A stretch of 6,012 bases of DNA from Bacillota bacterium. Its GTDB lineage: Bacteria; Bacillota; UBA5301; JASBVW01. Position 1 is the stretch's first letter; every line of letters starts with the position of its first letter. The stretch is taken from positions 1 to 6,012 of the forward strand of contig JASBVW010000096.1 of the NCBI GenBank assembly GCA_029961005.1. The letters are read 5' to 3'. The position numbers and the translations under genes are program-made. Under the pieces are notes generated by a model. That model saw only the letters and a program-made list of their open reading frames with translations. It was not told the origin of the DNA and searched no databases. Below, one piece after another: positions 4,181-6,012 of the stretch.

Positions 4181-6012
4181 TCAGCGGACCACCACGTTCA
4201 CCAGCTTCCCCGGGACCACCACCACCTTCGCCACCTCTTTGCCCTCTATCAGCGCGCGGATGCGCTCCAGTTCCAGGGCCCTCTCTTTCAGCTCCTCCTC
4301 CCCTGCCTCTAGCGGGACCAGCAAGCGGTCGCGCACCCGCCCGTTGACCTGCACCACCACCTCTATCTCTTCGCCGGCGGCTACTTCCGGATCCCAGGTC
4401 GGCCAAGACTGCTTATGAATCGAGCCGCGGTGGCCGGTCCTCTCCCACAGCTCCTCCGCCAGGTGAGGGGCAAAGGGCGCCAAGAGCAAAAGCAAAGTAT
4501 CCACCAGTTCGCGCCAAACCCGGGGATCCTGGTCCTCCTCCCGCACTTGCTCCCGATAGAGGTAAGCGGCATTAACCAGCTCCATGAGGGCGCTGATGGC
4601 AGTGTTGAAGTTGAAGCGCTCCTCAATGTCGGCGGTCATTTTACTGATGGTGCGGTGCAGCTTGGAGCGCAGCTGGCGGGCTGCAGGGCTAAGTGCTCTT
4701 TGGTCCAGCGGAGCCCCGTCTACCGCCGCCAGCTTCTCCCGGACGGTCAAGACCAGGCGCCAAACCCGGTTCAGGAAGCGCGAGCATCCCTCCACCCCCT
4801 GGTCGCTCCACTCCAAATCCCGCTCCGGCGGCGAGGCGAAGAGGATAAAGAGCCGCGCGGTATCAGCCCCGTAGCGCTCCACAATGGCGTTGGGATCCAC
4901 AATGTTGCCCTTGGACTTGGACATCTTGGCCCCGTCCTTGAGCACCATCCCCTGGGTCAGGAGGTTGGAGAAGGGCTCCTCCACCCCGACCAGACCCAGG
5001 TCGTGGAGCACCATGGTGAAGAAGCGGGCGTACATCAGGTGCAGAATGGCGTGCTCCACGCCCCCCGTGTACTGGTCCACCGGCATCCAGTAATCTACCT
5101 TGCGCCGGTCCCAGGGCCGCTCTGTGTTGTGGGGATCGCAGTAGCGCAGGAAATACCAGGAGGAACAGACGAAGGTATCCATCGTGTCGGTTTCCCGCCT
5201 GGCTTCTCCTCCGCACCGAGGGCAAGTGGTATGCACAAAGGTGGGACTGGTGGTGAGGGGGGACTCCCCGTGGGGGAGAAACTCCACATCCTCCGGCAAG
5301 AGGACGGGCAGGTCCTCTTCCGGAACCGGCACCGTACCACAGCTCTGGCAGTAGATGATGGGGATGGGCGCCCCCCAGTAGCGCTGGCGGGAGATCAGCC
5401 AGTCCCGCAACCGGTAATTGACCGCCCGGCGCCCCACCCCTTTCTCCTCGGCCCGGGCGGCGATGCGCTCTTTGGCCTCCTGACTGGGCAGCCCGTCGAA
5501 CTCCCCGGAGTGGACGAGCAAGCCCGGCTCCTCGTAGGCCTTCTCCATGGTCTCCGGCACCAGCCCACCTTCTGGCGGCTGCACCACCACCCGAATCGGG
5601 AGGCCGTATTGGCGGGCGAACTCGAAGTCTCGCTGGTCGTGGGCCGGCACTCCCATCACCGCGCCGGTGCCGTACCCCATCAGCACGTAATTGGCCAGCC
5701 AGATGGGGACCCGCTCCCCGTTCATGGGGTTGACGGCGTAAGCCCCGGTGAAGACCCCCTTCTTCTCCAATTCGGTGGAGGTGCGGGCGATCTCGTCCAG
5801 CCGCCGCACCTCCTCGATGAATTGCTCAACCTCCGCTCGCTGAGGCTGGCCGGCGATGAGCCGCTCCACCGCTGGGTGCTCCGGGGCCAAGACCATATAC
5901 GTCACCCCGAAGATGGTGTCGGGGCGGGTGGTAAAGACGGGCAGGGGCGTGCCATCCTCGGCCGTAAACTGGAACTCCACCCCTTCGCTGCGGCCGATCC
6001 AGTTTTCCTGCA
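4181..6012 (-). CDS. leuS: Leucyl-tRNA synthetase, C-terminal three quarters (5' end off the right edge)
   Basis: LeuRS charges tRNA-Leu with leucine in the cytosol and hydrolyses mischarged products. The frame is open through base 6010 as QENWIGRSEGVEF, the normal LeuRS context, so the GTG at 5980 is internal and not a start. 609 residues are visible; about 200 N-terminal ones, including HIGH, are missing, which would give a usual total near 820. Numbered from the visible end, the parts are: editing domain with FTTRPDTIFG at 26-35 and GTGAVMGVPAHDQRD at 114-128; LRDWLISRQRYWG; zinc-type CQSC at 221-224 and CPRC at 263-266; KMSKS at 362-366; the helical anticodon-binding region; and a C-terminal domain with VQVNGRVRDRL ending GKLVNVVVR. 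Only LKDGA separates QGM from KMSKS, so the leucine-specific insertion of E. coli and Thermus LeuRS is absent, as in many Gram-positive enzymes. Editing and catalytic motifs present appear intact. The stop is TGA at 4183-4181. Confidence 0.97.
   Translation of the reverse strand, partial: QENWIGRSEGVEFQFTAEDGTPLPVFTTRPDTIFGVTYMVLAPEHPAVERLIAGQPQRAEVEQFIEEVRRLDEIARTSTELEKKGVFTGAYAVNPMNGERVPIWLANYVLMGYGTGAVMGVPAHDQRDFEFARQYGLPIRVVVQPPEGGLVPETMEKAYEEPGLLVHSGEFDGLPSQEAKERIAARAEEKGVGRRAVNYRLRDWLISRQRYWGAPIPIIYCQSCGTVPVPEEDLPVLLPEDVEFLPHGESPLTTSPTFVHTTCPRCGGEARRETDTMDTFVCSSWYFLRYCDPHNTERPWDRRKVDYWMPVDQYTGGVEHAILHLMYARFFTMVLHDLGLVGVEEPFSNLLTQGMVLKDGAKMSKSKGNIVDPNAIVERYGADTARLFILFASPPERDLEWSDQGVEGCSRFLNRVWRLVLTVREKLAAVDGAPLDQRALSPAARQLRSKLHRTISKMTADIEERFNFNTAISALMELVNAAYLYREQVREEDQDPRVWRELVDTLLLLLAPFAPHLAEELWERTGHRGSIHKQSWPTWDPEVAAGEEIEVVVQVNGRVRDRLLVPLEAGEEELKERALELERIRALIEGKEVAKVVVVPGKLVNVVVR

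Noticed and set aside
2462..4312. A 616-codon open frame on the plus strand, antisense to the acyl-CoA synthetase and the leuS end
   Set aside because: It mirrors the codon structure of a GC-rich gene on the other strand. The translation has no recognisable domain, is rich in His, Arg, Pro and Gly, and the opposite strand encodes a motif-complete enzyme.
5978..5980. GTG at 5980 as the start of leuS
   Set aside because: The same frame continues upstream as NWIGRSEG, which is conserved LeuRS sequence, so the gene simply runs off the window.
1..6012. CRISPR arrays, insertion sequences, tRNA or rRNA genes, phage or defence genes
   Set aside because: No regularly spaced repeats beyond the single 55-bp pair, no transposase-like frame, and no RNA gene signature was seen; the window is almost fully covered by six ordinary genes.

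Overview
The window reads as a stretch of chromosome from a high-GC, probably thermophilic, Gram-positive anaerobe of the Clostridia/Moorella-Ammonifex kind. This is inference. It rests on the co-directional leuS ... comEA-comEC gene set, strong Shine-Dalgarno sites of the AGGAGG type, use of GTG starts, an intrinsic terminator with a clean T-tract, and proteins rich in Glu, Arg, Val, Leu and Ala. No marker in the window fixes the genus.

All six genes lie on the minus strand, so transcription runs from high to low coordinates. In that order they are: leuS, with its 5' part cut off by the right edge (6012-4181); an AMP-forming acyl-CoA synthetase of the medium-chain/benzoate-like group (4108-2444); a small VOC/glyoxalase-fold protein (2387-1980); a TalC/Fsa-type transaldolase (1932-1270); a strong rho-independent terminator (about 1246-1209); then comEA (1166-627) and the first 210 codons of comEC (630-1), which runs off the left edge. 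No gap exceeds about 110 bases. The gaps hold Shine-Dalgarno sites, one terminator, a purine-rich leader before the synthetase, and little else.

The first four genes have short gaps (72, 56 and 47 bases) without visible terminators, so they may be read as one transcript that ends at the terminator. They mix translation (LeuRS), acyl activation, a probable aldehyde/ketone-handling or isomerase enzyme, and pentose phosphate metabolism, so no shared pathway is evident. comEA and comEC overlap by ATGA and form a separate DNA-uptake unit: ComEA binds incoming double-stranded DNA at the membrane and ComEC forms the channel that imports one strand.

The most unusual feature is at the left edge. Bases 1-55 repeat bases 238-292 exactly and in the same comEC reading frame. 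The match breaks at base 56/293 and on the other side is limited only by the window edge. This is either a 237-bp (79-codon) tandem duplication in the ComEC N-terminal domain or, at least as likely, an assembly artefact at a contig end, since 55 is a common assembler word length. I found no convincing undescribed system here; the rest is ordinary housekeeping and competence sequence.
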